64,000 bases of DNA from Fen-671 sp963794745 (lineage in GTDB: Bacteria > Actinomycetota > Acidimicrobiia > Acidimicrobiales > Palsa-688), in assembly GCA_963794745.1 (NCBI GenBank), contig CAWCEZ010000009.1, forward strand, positions 124,001 to 188,000. Direction: 5' to 3'. The translations under genes were made by a program, and so were the position numbers. Of the stretch, positions 16,127 through 24,163 are shown in pieces; within the stretch, counting starts at the first letter, position 1; each line of letters opens with the position of its first letter. The notes under the pieces are model-generated. The model was not told the origin of the DNA. It saw nothing but the letters and a program-made list of their open reading frames with translations, and searched no databases.

Positions 16127-16939
16127 TCACCAAGTCAGTTGGTCCGCGAACCCCTCGATGGTGGCTGCGAGCTTCGATGGCGCGCGGACATTGGCCATAT
16201 GACCCTGCCGCTTGAGGATGACGACCGCTTCAACGCGAGGGAGGACCTCTCGCAACGAGTCGAGACGCACGCGAAGGTGACGAGGGCTGTGAGCGCCACC
16301 GAGGAGGAGGGTCGGCACGTTGAGATCGCGGTAGCGGTCAATGCCCACGCCGAGGGATTCGAGCGCCGCATCGTCGGCGATCTGGCTGGCCGCGACTCGC
16401 TTCACCCGGTGCCACAACGGAACGAACAGTCGCATTAGCACGACTTGGTACCCGGGCATACGAACGATCTCGCACAGGTGGATCGTCATCGCACCTCCCT
16501 GCTCTCCGTTCTCGAGAGCCTCTCGCGCTCGACGGAGGGCGTCTCCACCAAGTGGGCTCGAAACGCCAAGAGGTGGTTCGTAAAGCACTAGACCCGCGAA
16601 CGCTTCCGGGGAAGCGGCAGCGGCCTCAAGTGCCACCACGGCTCCAGACGAGTGCCCAACCAATAGGACCTGTTCACGAACGGCGGAGACGACGGCGAGA
16701 ACGTCAGCCACCTCGCCGGCCATCGACTCGATTGGGGCCTCACCGTTGGCAGGGCTGTAGGGGCGGCGGTCGAAGCGGAGTACACGAAAGCGGGCGGTCA
16801 GGCGTCGAGCTACCAACGTCCACGCCTGGGAAGTGCCACCGCCGGGGTGAACGATTAAAATAGGACGCCCTCGGCCTTCGTCGGTGACCGAGAAGTGCGT
16901 CCCATCATCTGAGGCAACTTGGAACGAGCGACCGATCAC
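16127..16939 (-). CDS. Alpha/beta hydrolase
   Basis: 270-residue alpha/beta-hydrolase fold enzyme. The oxyanion segment is HPGGG (residues 31-35), the nucleophile elbow GHSSG places Ser at 97, the acid is expected near the strand VPTLLLGGAHSP, and the catalytic histidine is in KRQGHMANVRAP. Shape is like small esterases or haloperoxidase-type hydrolases. The substrate is unknown. It is followed 30 bases upstream (higher coordinates) by a DoxX-like gene on the same strand. Confidence 0.85.
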   Translation of the reverse strand: MIGRSFQVASDDGTHFSVTDEGRGRPILIVHPGGGTSQAWTLVARRLTARFRVLRFDRRPYSPANGEAPIESMAGEVADVLAVVSAVREQVLLVGHSSGAVVALEAAAASPEAFAGLVLYEPPLGVSSPLGGDALRRAREALENGEQGGAMTIHLCEIVRMPGYQVVLMRLFVPLWHRVKRVAASQIADDAALESLGVGIDRYRDLNVPTLLLGGAHSPRHLRVRLDSLREVLPRVEAVVILKRQGHMANVRAPSKLAATIEGFADQLTW

Positions 16940-16969
16940 ATCACGAGGGTACGAGGCGTGCCTTCGTCC

Positions 16970-17572
16970 TCAAAGGACCGCCGGCCTGGTTGGCTTTGGC
17001 ACAATGCCGTGGGCTGGTACGCCCAGGGTGGGAGGCCGATCATGCCGACGTTGGAAGTAACCAGCCATAAGGCCGTCGGCGCCGATCCAGCTAGCTGTCC
17101 TCCAAACAGCGAGGAGCACGATGGCAAAGAGGGCGTACCAAGCGCAGACGCTGGCGGTACCGGACATGACGTAGGTAAACAGAAGACCGAGGCTCGCAAG
17201 TGCCGCCAAGGGTGTCAAGAAACCCGCTGCCAAAGCGAGACCGATAAGGAACTCGCTCACAGCCACCAGGATGCCGATCCAACTTGCGTTCGGGACTACA
17301 AAATGATGTAAGAACGTCCCCCACCAGCTGTAGGCGGCAACGCCATGGGCGGCGAACCCGGCGACACCGGCGCCTCCATTGTGGAGGAAGGCAGCATTTT
17401 CATTGCCCCAGAGCTTGGCGTCTCCGGCCTGGATCCACATGACACCGAGCCAAACTCTCATGGCTGTCCACACCACTGCCATAGCCTTGGAGCGGGCCAA
17501 CCACTGAAGCGGCTGCGGGACGGTGAGTTCTGAGGGTTTGTCGAGTAGTAGGTATGGGCTCTTCATGGTCAT
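16970..17572 (-). CDS. DoxX family membrane protein
   Basis: 200-residue protein with four predicted membrane segments. The pattern is MRVWLGVMWIQAGDAKLWG at the first helix, a loop with NASWIGILVAVSEFLIGLAL at the second, then LTPLAALASLGLLFTYVMSG and WYALFAIVLLAVWRTA. It resembles the small thiosulfate:quinone oxidoreductase subunit family (DoxX/DoxD). The family is redox-associated but most members have no assigned activity. Start at 17572 is the first Met with an acceptable upstream A/G-rich stretch. Confidence 0.8.
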   Translation of the reverse strand: MTMKSPYLLLDKPSELTVPQPLQWLARSKAMAVVWTAMRVWLGVMWIQAGDAKLWGNENAAFLHNGGAGVAGFAAHGVAAYSWWGTFLHHFVVPNASWIGILVAVSEFLIGLALAAGFLTPLAALASLGLLFTYVMSGTASVCAWYALFAIVLLAVWRTASWIGADGLMAGYFQRRHDRPPTLGVPAHGIVPKPTRPAVL

Positions 17573-18045
17573 CCTCGCCTCGCTGCGTTAGCGTCGCCGA
17601 GGTCCAGAGCAACTCGGGGCCGAAGAAATGCCCTCTTCTTGCAGAGTACCCCGGTGTCGCCAGCCGGCGGCCGGGGCATTTGAAGACGCGACCCCAGGTC
17701 GATGCGTGAGGCCGTTGCGGGGGCGAGGTGATATTGCGCCAACAACATTTCTAAGCACCTTCAGACGGTCGCGCACGTGCGGACTCGTCCGAAAATACCG
17801 CCGCTCACCACGATCGCTGGTCTGCTCTCACAGGTCCGCAGACGGTAGTACGATGGCAGGAGATAGCACAGCGCCCATAGGCCGGGGCCGGTGCCTATGG
17901 AAAGTGCCTGACGTCGTTGCTCCAGTCCCTGGTGACGTGCGAACTCGGGTTCTGCTTGAGACGCCGCAGATGAGGGAGCAATGACGAAGTTCAACTTTTG
18001 GTCACCGATGGTCGAAGGGCGCATTCAACTTAGAGCGCCTGACCA
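17573..18045. other. Gene-free stretch
   Basis: About 470 bases without a gene I can support. Open frames on both strands (for example 17628-17984, plus) have out-of-frame style composition, rich in Arg, Ser and Cys, and no recognisable domain. No RNA or repeat seen. Confidence 0.4.
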
Positions 18046-18081
18046 GTGGCAAATAACATCCCACGCAGCCACGTCTGGTCC

Positions 18082-18438
18082 ATGAGGGCAGAGCGCGTGG
18101 AACTACCTCGCGATGGCACCCTCACAGACGAAGAACGTCGCCTGTTCGCCATTTTGGAGGGTCGCGCCGGCCGGGATGGACCCTCGATCGACCAATTTCC
18201 AGCCGGCCAAAGCAACGCTATGTGGTTCTGCTCTCAGCGCGTAGGCGCCATTTTGCCCTGGCTTGTGTTGCTGGTCGGGACTGTTCTCATGCTGGCGACA
18301 TTCGCCCGTTGGCCCGCTGTCGGTATAGGCGGCGTGATCCTAGAGGCGATCGGGCTCTGGTTCGTCCTGGGGCGTCGCGCCTGGCTGATCAGCGTCGCGT
18401 CCAAGCGGCCGACCTCCAAGCTACGGTCGCGGCGGTGA
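18082..18438 (+). CDS. DUF3040-like small membrane protein
   Basis: About 118 residues. It begins with a charged segment ending in LTDEERRLFAILEGRAG, resembling the helix that opens DUF3040 proteins, then has two membrane helices (GAILPWLVLLVGTVLMLATF and VGIGGVILEAIGLWFVLG). The frame can start at 18046 or at the Met at 18082; I prefer the latter because the helix then sits near the N-terminus. Function unknown. Confidence 0.55.
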   Translation: MRAERVELPRDGTLTDEERRLFAILEGRAGRDGPSIDQFPAGQSNAMWFCSQRVGAILPWLVLLVGTVLMLATFARWPAVGIGGVILEAIGLWFVLGRRAWLISVASKRPTSKLRSRR

Positions 18439-18569
18439 GCACAGCAACCCACTTGTCGGCACCTCTCCCGGCCGGTAGGCAGATGGACTTTTCACGGTTA
18501 CGAAAAAGGACGAGTGAGCAGCGGGACGCTAGGTGCTAACTGCTCGCGCGTGGGAAGGGTAGGAATTAG

Positions 18570-18794
18570 ATGATGGCGAAGTACCGCAACTACTGGGCAT
18601 ATTCCGTCGGTTGTTTCATTGTGTGGGCGGTCATCTTGACAGTGCGGGTAGTTTTCTGGGGGGGCTCCTCCACCACACACACCGTCCTCTCCGTCTTCGC
18701 AGGCTGGTGCATTGCCTGGATTTCGACCACCATCGCGAGGTTCGTCTACCCACCACCCAAACGCTGGCTAAAGGCACATGGTCCGGCCGCCTGA
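18570..18794 (+). CDS. Small two-helix membrane protein
   Basis: 74 residues. Two hydrophobic segments (YSVGCFIVWAVILTVRVVFW and TVLSVFAGWCIAWISTTIA) separated by a short polar loop, with a basic C-terminus. ATG at 18570 is preceded by TAGGA about eight bases away. No family recognised; plausible because of topology and ribosome site only. Confidence 0.5.
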   Translation: MMAKYRNYWAYSVGCFIVWAVILTVRVVFWGGSSTTHTVLSVFAGWCIAWISTTIARFVYPPPKRWLKAHGPAA

Positions 18795-18812
18795 GCCGGA
18801 GCGTGGCGCTAC

Positions 18813-19769
18813 TTGGCGTCGGAGCAAGGAGGTGAGCCAATTCGAATCCTGGTCGTCGGTGCAGGCGTGATCGGGAGCGTCTATAGCGGCAAGCTGTTGG
18901 AGGCCGGTCATAACCTGGTGCTCCTAGCCCGAGGCCGTCGGCTGTCGGAGCTCCAAGCCCACGGGTTGGTGCTAGAAGATGCCGAGTCGGGACGGCGCAC
19001 GGAGGTTGTGGTGCCGTCGCTGAGCGAGCTCGCTGCGGGTGACCGCTACGACTTGGTAGTGGTTTCTGTCCGCTCCGAACAGCTCGTAGGCACGGTCCCG
19101 CTACTGGCTGGGATGACCGACCGCTCGGACGTGTTGTTCTTTGGCAACACCGTCGGGCGCCAAGCCGAACTCGTGGAGGCGATAGGCGACCGGGCCCTGT
19201 TCGGCTTCCCTGCGACCGGTGGTGTCCGCGATGGTCCGGTTGTCAGGTACGTGATGATCCGCCAGCAAAAGACGATGCTCGGCGAGGCGACAGGCACGAC
19301 GACACCGCGGGTACGCCAGTTGCGCGAGGTGTTTGTCGCAGCCCGTTTCCCGACCAGGACGAGCACCAATATCGATGGTTGGATGCTCGGCCACACCGCC
19401 TTTGTCGTCCCCATCGGGTTTGCGCTCTACCGGGTCGGCACCGACGCGGCCAAACTGGCCGCCGACTCCGACACCATGAGGTTGATGGTGCGGGCCACCC
19501 GGGAGACCTTCAAGCTGTTGCTTTCTTCCGGCGACGCCGAGGTCCCGGCGAACCTTCGCATGCTCTACCTCCGTCTGCCGACGGCTGTCATCGTCCGGTA
19601 CTGGCGTCGGGTCTTCGCTAGTCCTCGCGGTGAACTCTGGTTCGCGGCCCACAGCCGCGCCGCCTCCGGAGAGATGCAGGCTTTGGCCGGCGAGCTCCAG
19701 ACGGTCCTCAGTCGAATCGGCCAGCCAACTCCGAACCTCGACAAACTCCTTTCCCCTCGTACGCCTTAA
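18813..19769 (+). CDS. Ketopantoate reductase family protein (ApbA/PanE-like)
   Basis: NADPH-dependent dehydrogenase of the ApbA family. The dinucleotide motif ILVVGAGVIGSVYSGKL is at the N-terminus, followed by LLARGRRLSELQAHGL and the FFGNTVGRQ segment. The C-terminal helical half (residues 180-310) is less conserved and lacks a clear catalytic Lys/Asn pattern of true PanE, so it may reduce another 2-ketoacid. The start is unsettled. TTG at 18813 opens the frame, but a near-perfect AAGGAGGTGA at 18826-18835 points to an ATT codon at 18840, in frame, seven bases beyond the GGAGG. Confidence 0.78.
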   Translation: MASEQGGEPIRILVVGAGVIGSVYSGKLLEAGHNLVLLARGRRLSELQAHGLVLEDAESGRRTEVVVPSLSELAAGDRYDLVVVSVRSEQLVGTVPLLAGMTDRSDVLFFGNTVGRQAELVEAIGDRALFGFPATGGVRDGPVVRYVMIRQQKTMLGEATGTTTPRVRQLREVFVAARFPTRTSTNIDGWMLGHTAFVVPIGFALYRVGTDAAKLAADSDTMRLMVRATRETFKLLLSSGDAEVPANLRMLYLRLPTAVIVRYWRRVFASPRGELWFAAHSRAASGEMQALAGELQTVLSRIGQPTPNLDKLLSPRTP

Positions 19770-19953
19770 TAGGCCCTCACTGCGCCCATGCCATCTACGC
19801 TTAGATCCTCGTCGTGGAACGCAGGAATAGCTCGGGGGCGACAGGACTGTGAGCGGCGGTCCCGCGTCTGTCGTAGCGTGCACTTGGAGGGCTGCTGCTC
19901 TCGGGGCCAGATAGGGCCGAGATGGTCACTCACCTAAGTTGATCGGAGGCTCG

Positions 19954-20679
19954 GTGCCTAGGGAAGCGATGCTGGCCAGGACGTTGGTGGAACTGGCGGA
20001 CACGCTGGTGGCCGACTTCGACGTGGTTGAACTGCTGACCAGACTGGCTGACTGCTGCGTGGTATTGCTTGAGGTCGGCGCGGCCGGGCTCATGTTGGCC
20101 GGCCCTGACGGCCAGCTGAAAGTGATGGCCTCCTCCAGCGAGGCAATGCGGGTGTTGGAACTATTCGAGCTGCAGGCTGCAGAAGGGCCCTGCCTGGACT
20201 GCTACCGCAGCGGCAAACCGGTCATGCAAGCGGACCTCGCCACGCCCACCAGCCGCTGGCCGCGTTTTGCCGCCGAGACGCTGGCCGCCGGGTTCCATTC
20301 AGTTCAAGCGTTGCCGATGCGGCTTCGGGGCACCGTAATCGGCGCCCTCAACCTGTTCCACGTCGAGGTGGGCGAGATGTCAACAGCTGACATCGAGGGC
20401 GCCCAGGCCTTGGCTGACGTGGCCACCATCGCCATCCTCCAGAACCGGGCCTCCGTCGAAGCCCAGGTCCTCAACCAACAGCTTCAGCATGCGCTTAACA
20501 GCCGCGTCGTGATCGAGCAAGCCAAGGGGATGGTCGCGGAGCGGTCAGGGCTCAACATTGAGCTCGCGTTCACTGCCCTGCGGGCCTACGCGCGCAACCG
20601 CAACTTGCGCCTCGTCGACGTTGCTGAGTCCGTCATCGATGGCTCGTTGGCCCCGTCGACGCTGGGCTCGGTGCCTTGA
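19954..20679 (+). CDS. GAF and ANTAR domain protein
   Basis: About 241 residues. An N-terminal GAF sensor domain (roughly 20-160, with GPCLDCYRSGKPVMQADLAT typical of this actinobacterial set) is followed by a C-terminal ANTAR domain (LNSRVVIEQAKGMVAERSGL through ALRAYARNRNLRL), which binds RNA hairpins and prevents transcription termination. No receiver domain is present, so it is not the PdtaR partner of the kinase at the window's left edge but a sensor-fused antiterminator. GTG at 19954 follows GGAGG by four bases; a TTG 15 bases earlier is the alternative. Confidence 0.85.
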   Translation: MPREAMLARTLVELADTLVADFDVVELLTRLADCCVVLLEVGAAGLMLAGPDGQLKVMASSSEAMRVLELFELQAAEGPCLDCYRSGKPVMQADLATPTSRWPRFAAETLAAGFHSVQALPMRLRGTVIGALNLFHVEVGEMSTADIEGAQALADVATIAILQNRASVEAQVLNQQLQHALNSRVVIEQAKGMVAERSGLNIELAFTALRAYARNRNLRLVDVAESVIDGSLAPSTLGSVP

Positions 20680-20728
20680 GACATCCCGCCGCTGTTTGGT
20701 CGCGCCCGCCCCCGGCATGATCGGGCTC

Positions 20729-22381
20729 TCAGACGACGATGGACCGGCGGTCGTGGTCCGTTAGCGCCAGATGATCGGGCACTATCACAGGTTTGCGAGG
20801 CGGGTCGTGTGGAGCTGGCGAGCCATGCGAAGGTAGCCAGACGAGGACGGTGACAACACCGGCCAACGAGACGACGGTCCCGACAAGGAACGAAACCTCC
20901 ACTCCGCTCATGAACGCAGCGCGTGCGGCGCGGGACAAAAGTGCGCCGGTTGCCCCACCTACGCCGCTGGCGACGCCCAGTGCACCCCCAAATGAGGCGA
21001 GGACCGTGTGTGTGATGTCAACCGGCAGATGACGCCCGGCGAGTGCCCGGCCCATGTGGTTCTGGTAGCGAGTGGCCAGCACGCTGCCGACGACAGCAAC
21101 ACCAATCGCACCTCCTACCTGGAGGGCCATGGTGTTGACGGCCGAACCGACCCCCGAGTCGCCCTGGGGGACTGACCCAACGACAGAGTTTGTCGCCGTC
21201 GGCAACAGCAGCCCGGCGCCCAGACCGATCAGCAGCAAGCCGGGCACCACGTTCCCGTAGCTGGTGGTACCCGTCGAGACCGCTGAGATCTGCCACAGAC
21301 CACCGGCCACCGCCGCGAGCGCGGTAGCGACCGTCAATTTGGTCCCGATCGCGCGCACGGCCACCGGGGACAGGACGGCGCACACAACGAGCACACCGGC
21401 CATAGGCAGGATCCGTACCCCTGCTTGGAGGGGAGACAAAGCGAGATGGAACTGGAGGAACTGGGTCATCACGAACAAAGCTCCCAGCAACCCGAAGACT
21501 CCGAGGCACTCGGCGGCTGCGGCTATGGAAAAGCGTCGGTCTACGAACAACCCCAACTTCAGCATCGGGTGGCGGCTGTGGGACTCCCAGGCGACGAACG
21601 CGCCGATCACGATGAGACTGGCGAGGCCGGCCCCGATAACGTCCGGCGAAGCCCAACCCTGGGCAGGTCCCTCGATGATCGCCCAGAGCAACAGGCCCAG
21701 ACCGGCGATCGACAGCAGGACACCGACGGGATCGGCCCGCTCGACGGCTGGGTTCCTGGACTCAGGTACCAACACCGAGGTCCCGATTAGAGCGGCAACC
21801 ACTATGGGGACGTTGACCAGGAAAACAGACCCCCACCAGAACCGGGCCAGGAGCAAGCCACCGGCGATGGGGCCGATCGCGATCCCGAGCCCGATAATGC
21901 TGCCCCAGGCGCCGATGGCCCGTGCCCGCTGTGTCGGGTCGCGAAAAACGTCGTTCACGATGGAGAGCGATGACGGGATCGTTAGCGCCGCTCCAGCGCC
22001 CATTATTGCCCGAGAGGGGATCAGGAGGTCGACGGAGCCCGCGAAAGCAGCCGCGATCGACCCGGCTCCGAATACAGCAAGGCCGAGCAGGAAAAACTTC
22101 TTGCGCCCGAAGCGGTCGGCCAGGCTGCCGCTGACAAGCAAGAGCCCGGCAAAGACCATGGCGTATGAGTCGACGATCCACTGCAGCTGGCTGGAGGTTG
22201 CATGCAGCTCCCGCACCAAGGTCGGCAAAGCCACGTTGAGGATCGTGTTGTCTACATTGATGATCAGAGCGGCGGCACAGAGCACAACCAACACGGCCCA
22301 ACGATGGTCAGTTTCAACACCCGTCTGCGTGCTAGTGCCGCGTCGATGGGTGCCGGCTGACCTTTGAGAAGAGTTGTCCAC
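20729..22381 (-). CDS. MFS transporter, DHA2 (EmrB/QacA) type
   Basis: About 550-residue drug:proton antiporter with the 14-helix layout. Motif D1 is visible as NVDNTILNVALPTLVREL, motif A as GSLADRFGRKKFFLLG and motif C as GSIIGLGIAIGPIAGGLLL. The long hydrophilic N-terminus is trimmed by choosing the GTG at 22381, which follows GAGGAGG closely. It converges with the GAF-ANTAR gene. Substrate unknown. Confidence 0.87.
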   Translation of the reverse strand: MDNSSQRSAGTHRRGTSTQTGVETDHRWAVLVVLCAAALIINVDNTILNVALPTLVRELHATSSQLQWIVDSYAMVFAGLLLVSGSLADRFGRKKFFLLGLAVFGAGSIAAAFAGSVDLLIPSRAIMGAGAALTIPSSLSIVNDVFRDPTQRARAIGAWGSIIGLGIAIGPIAGGLLLARFWWGSVFLVNVPIVVAALIGTSVLVPESRNPAVERADPVGVLLSIAGLGLLLWAIIEGPAQGWASPDVIGAGLASLIVIGAFVAWESHSRHPMLKLGLFVDRRFSIAAAAECLGVFGLLGALFVMTQFLQFHLALSPLQAGVRILPMAGVLVVCAVLSPVAVRAIGTKLTVATALAAVAGGLWQISAVSTGTTSYGNVVPGLLLIGLGAGLLLPTATNSVVGSVPQGDSGVGSAVNTMALQVGGAIGVAVVGSVLATRYQNHMGRALAGRHLPVDITHTVLASFGGALGVASGVGGATGALLSRAARAAFMSGVEVSFLVGTVVSLAGVVTVLVWLPSHGSPAPHDPPRKPVIVPDHLALTDHDRRSIVV

Positions 22382-22489
22382 GTTCCTCCTCAATTGGGGC
22401 GCCCGAGCCCGCACGGTACGACAAAACGTGAGCGGTCGGCCTGCTCAAAACCGGGCGACTCGCAGAGCGATCGGGCCGCGCCTAAGTAT

Positions 22490-23536
22490 TCAAGGGCTCC
22501 GGCTGAGGACGACCTTTAGGGCGCCAGTTTCAGAAGCTCGGCCAAAGACGTCGTATGCCGCCATCATCTCGTCTAGCCCGAAGCGGTGGGTCACGAAACG
22601 GCGCGCATCGACCTGGCCGGTGATGATAAGGCTGAGCAATGTGGGGATAGAGAAGGTGTCCACTAGCCCCGTGGTGATCGTGATGTCGCGGGACCAGAGC
22701 TCTTCGAGGTGGAGAGTTGCCGGAGCACCATGGACCCCGATGTTGGCCACTCTCCCAACGGGTCGTACCAGCCGGGTGGCTAACTCGAAGGTGGCTGGCG
22801 TCCCTACGGCCTCGATAGCGACGTCGGCTCCCAGGCCGCCCGTTAGGTCCCGAACTATGGCGACGGCGTCCTCGTGGGAATTGTTGACCACCACGTCGGC
22901 ACCAAATTGCTTGGCGGACTCCAAACGCGAAGGTGCGAGGTCGATGGCCACCACGTGGCTTGGGCTGTACAGACGTGCGCCGGCGATGGCGGACAGGCCA
23001 ACAGGCCCGGCCCCCACCACGGCCACCACGTCGCCAGGGCGCACGGCGCCGTTGAGCACGCCCACCTCGTAAGCGGTGGGCAGGATGTCGGTCAGCATCA
23101 GCAGCTCTTCGTCGCTGACCCCGGCAGGCACGGGGTAGGTCGAATTATCAGCAAAGGGCACCCGCACATACTCGGCCTGGGCTCCGTCGATCTCGTTGCC
23201 CAGGATCCACCCCCCGCCGCCCGTGCACTGGCCATAGCGGCTTTCCCGGCAAAAGCGACAAGCACCGCAGGCACTGACACAGGAGACCAGTACTCGGTCG
23301 CCAACCTTGAGGTTCTTTACCCCCGTACCCACTTGGGAAATAGTGCCGACCGCCTCGTGGCCGATGATGCGCCCGTCCACCATGGCGGGCAGGTCGCCTT
23401 TTAGGATATGGAGGTCGGTCCCGCAGATGGTGGTGGCGTCAACCTGGACGATGGCGTCCGTGCTCGCCTGGAGAGCGGCGTCGGGCACGTCCTCCCACGC
23501 CTTGGCGCCGGGCCCATGGTAAACGAGCGCCTTCAT
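22490..23536 (-). CDS. Zinc-dependent alcohol dehydrogenase
   Basis: 348-residue medium-chain dehydrogenase. Catalytic zinc ligands are Cys38 (TTICGTDLHILKG) and His60-Glu61 (IIGHEAVG); the structural-zinc cysteines 90, 93, 96 and 104 are all present. The NAD(P) fold reads VVAVVGAGPVGLSAIAGARL. It resembles threonine-dehydrogenase/formaldehyde-dehydrogenase-like enzymes acting on alcohols or small aldehydes. It lies between an MFS pump and a 630-base gene-poor region, with no operon partner. Confidence 0.88.
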   Translation of the reverse strand: MKALVYHGPGAKAWEDVPDAALQASTDAIVQVDATTICGTDLHILKGDLPAMVDGRIIGHEAVGTISQVGTGVKNLKVGDRVLVSCVSACGACRFCRESRYGQCTGGGGWILGNEIDGAQAEYVRVPFADNSTYPVPAGVSDEELLMLTDILPTAYEVGVLNGAVRPGDVVAVVGAGPVGLSAIAGARLYSPSHVVAIDLAPSRLESAKQFGADVVVNNSHEDAVAIVRDLTGGLGADVAIEAVGTPATFELATRLVRPVGRVANIGVHGAPATLHLEELWSRDITITTGLVDTFSIPTLLSLIITGQVDARRFVTHRFGLDEMMAAYDVFGRASETGALKVVLSRSP

Positions 23537-24163
23537 GGCCTGCTCCCAGCGTGGTTGTGGCGGGGGGCGCTCCCGAGCGGGGCCAAAGCCAGCTGGACTG
23601 CACGGCGACCAGCTGGGTGCAGGGCCCTCGGCCGATCAAAGCGGTGGACTTGTGGGCATGGGACACCAAAGTTGTCACGCCCCGGCAGACATAACCGGAG
23701 GTACCCGGTTTTCGTTAGGACCTTTGTCGCGCTCTTTTTCATGATCGGCCTCGACTTTGCTCTCGAGCATTACCGGGGGCCGGGGCAACGACTGGCACAA
23801 GGGGCTGCGCCTATTGCGACTCTATCCCCTCGCATGCCGGCAACGACGAAAAACAGCAAACCTTCGTCCAACGCGTCGCATCCCACCGACAGCCTCAAGA
23901 GCCTCCCCGACGGCGGTGAAAAGGTGCGCGCGACGACGTAGCTCCTTGGGCGCTCCCGCGCCGGAGCGTGTGCGCTCGAGGCAGCGCCGGGCGATTGGGC
24001 TCGGGGTGACCTCAGGATTGCATCCTGGCTCCCTAGGTTGTACGGTCTTGGTCAAGCGGCTGAGACCTGGACCGGTCTGCCCGCCGAAGTCGTCGCTCCA
24101 GACCCCGGTGACGAGAATCCGAGCCATGTGCTCGGGGGACAACCGGGAGGAGAGGAGCAGCCC
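23537..24163. other. Gene-poor stretch upstream of the cytochrome b gene
   Basis: About 630 bases. Several frames are open but none shows a family or a clean start with ribosome site. A short hydrophobic run encoded near 23720-23760 (FVALFFMIGLDFALEH) might be a decayed or tiny membrane protein. No terminator or RNA recognised. Confidence 0.35.

Noticed and set aside
21264..22367. 367-residue open frame antisense to the MFS transporter
   Set aside because: Ser/Thr/Arg/Pro-rich out-of-frame composition; the MFS motifs on the other strand are clear.
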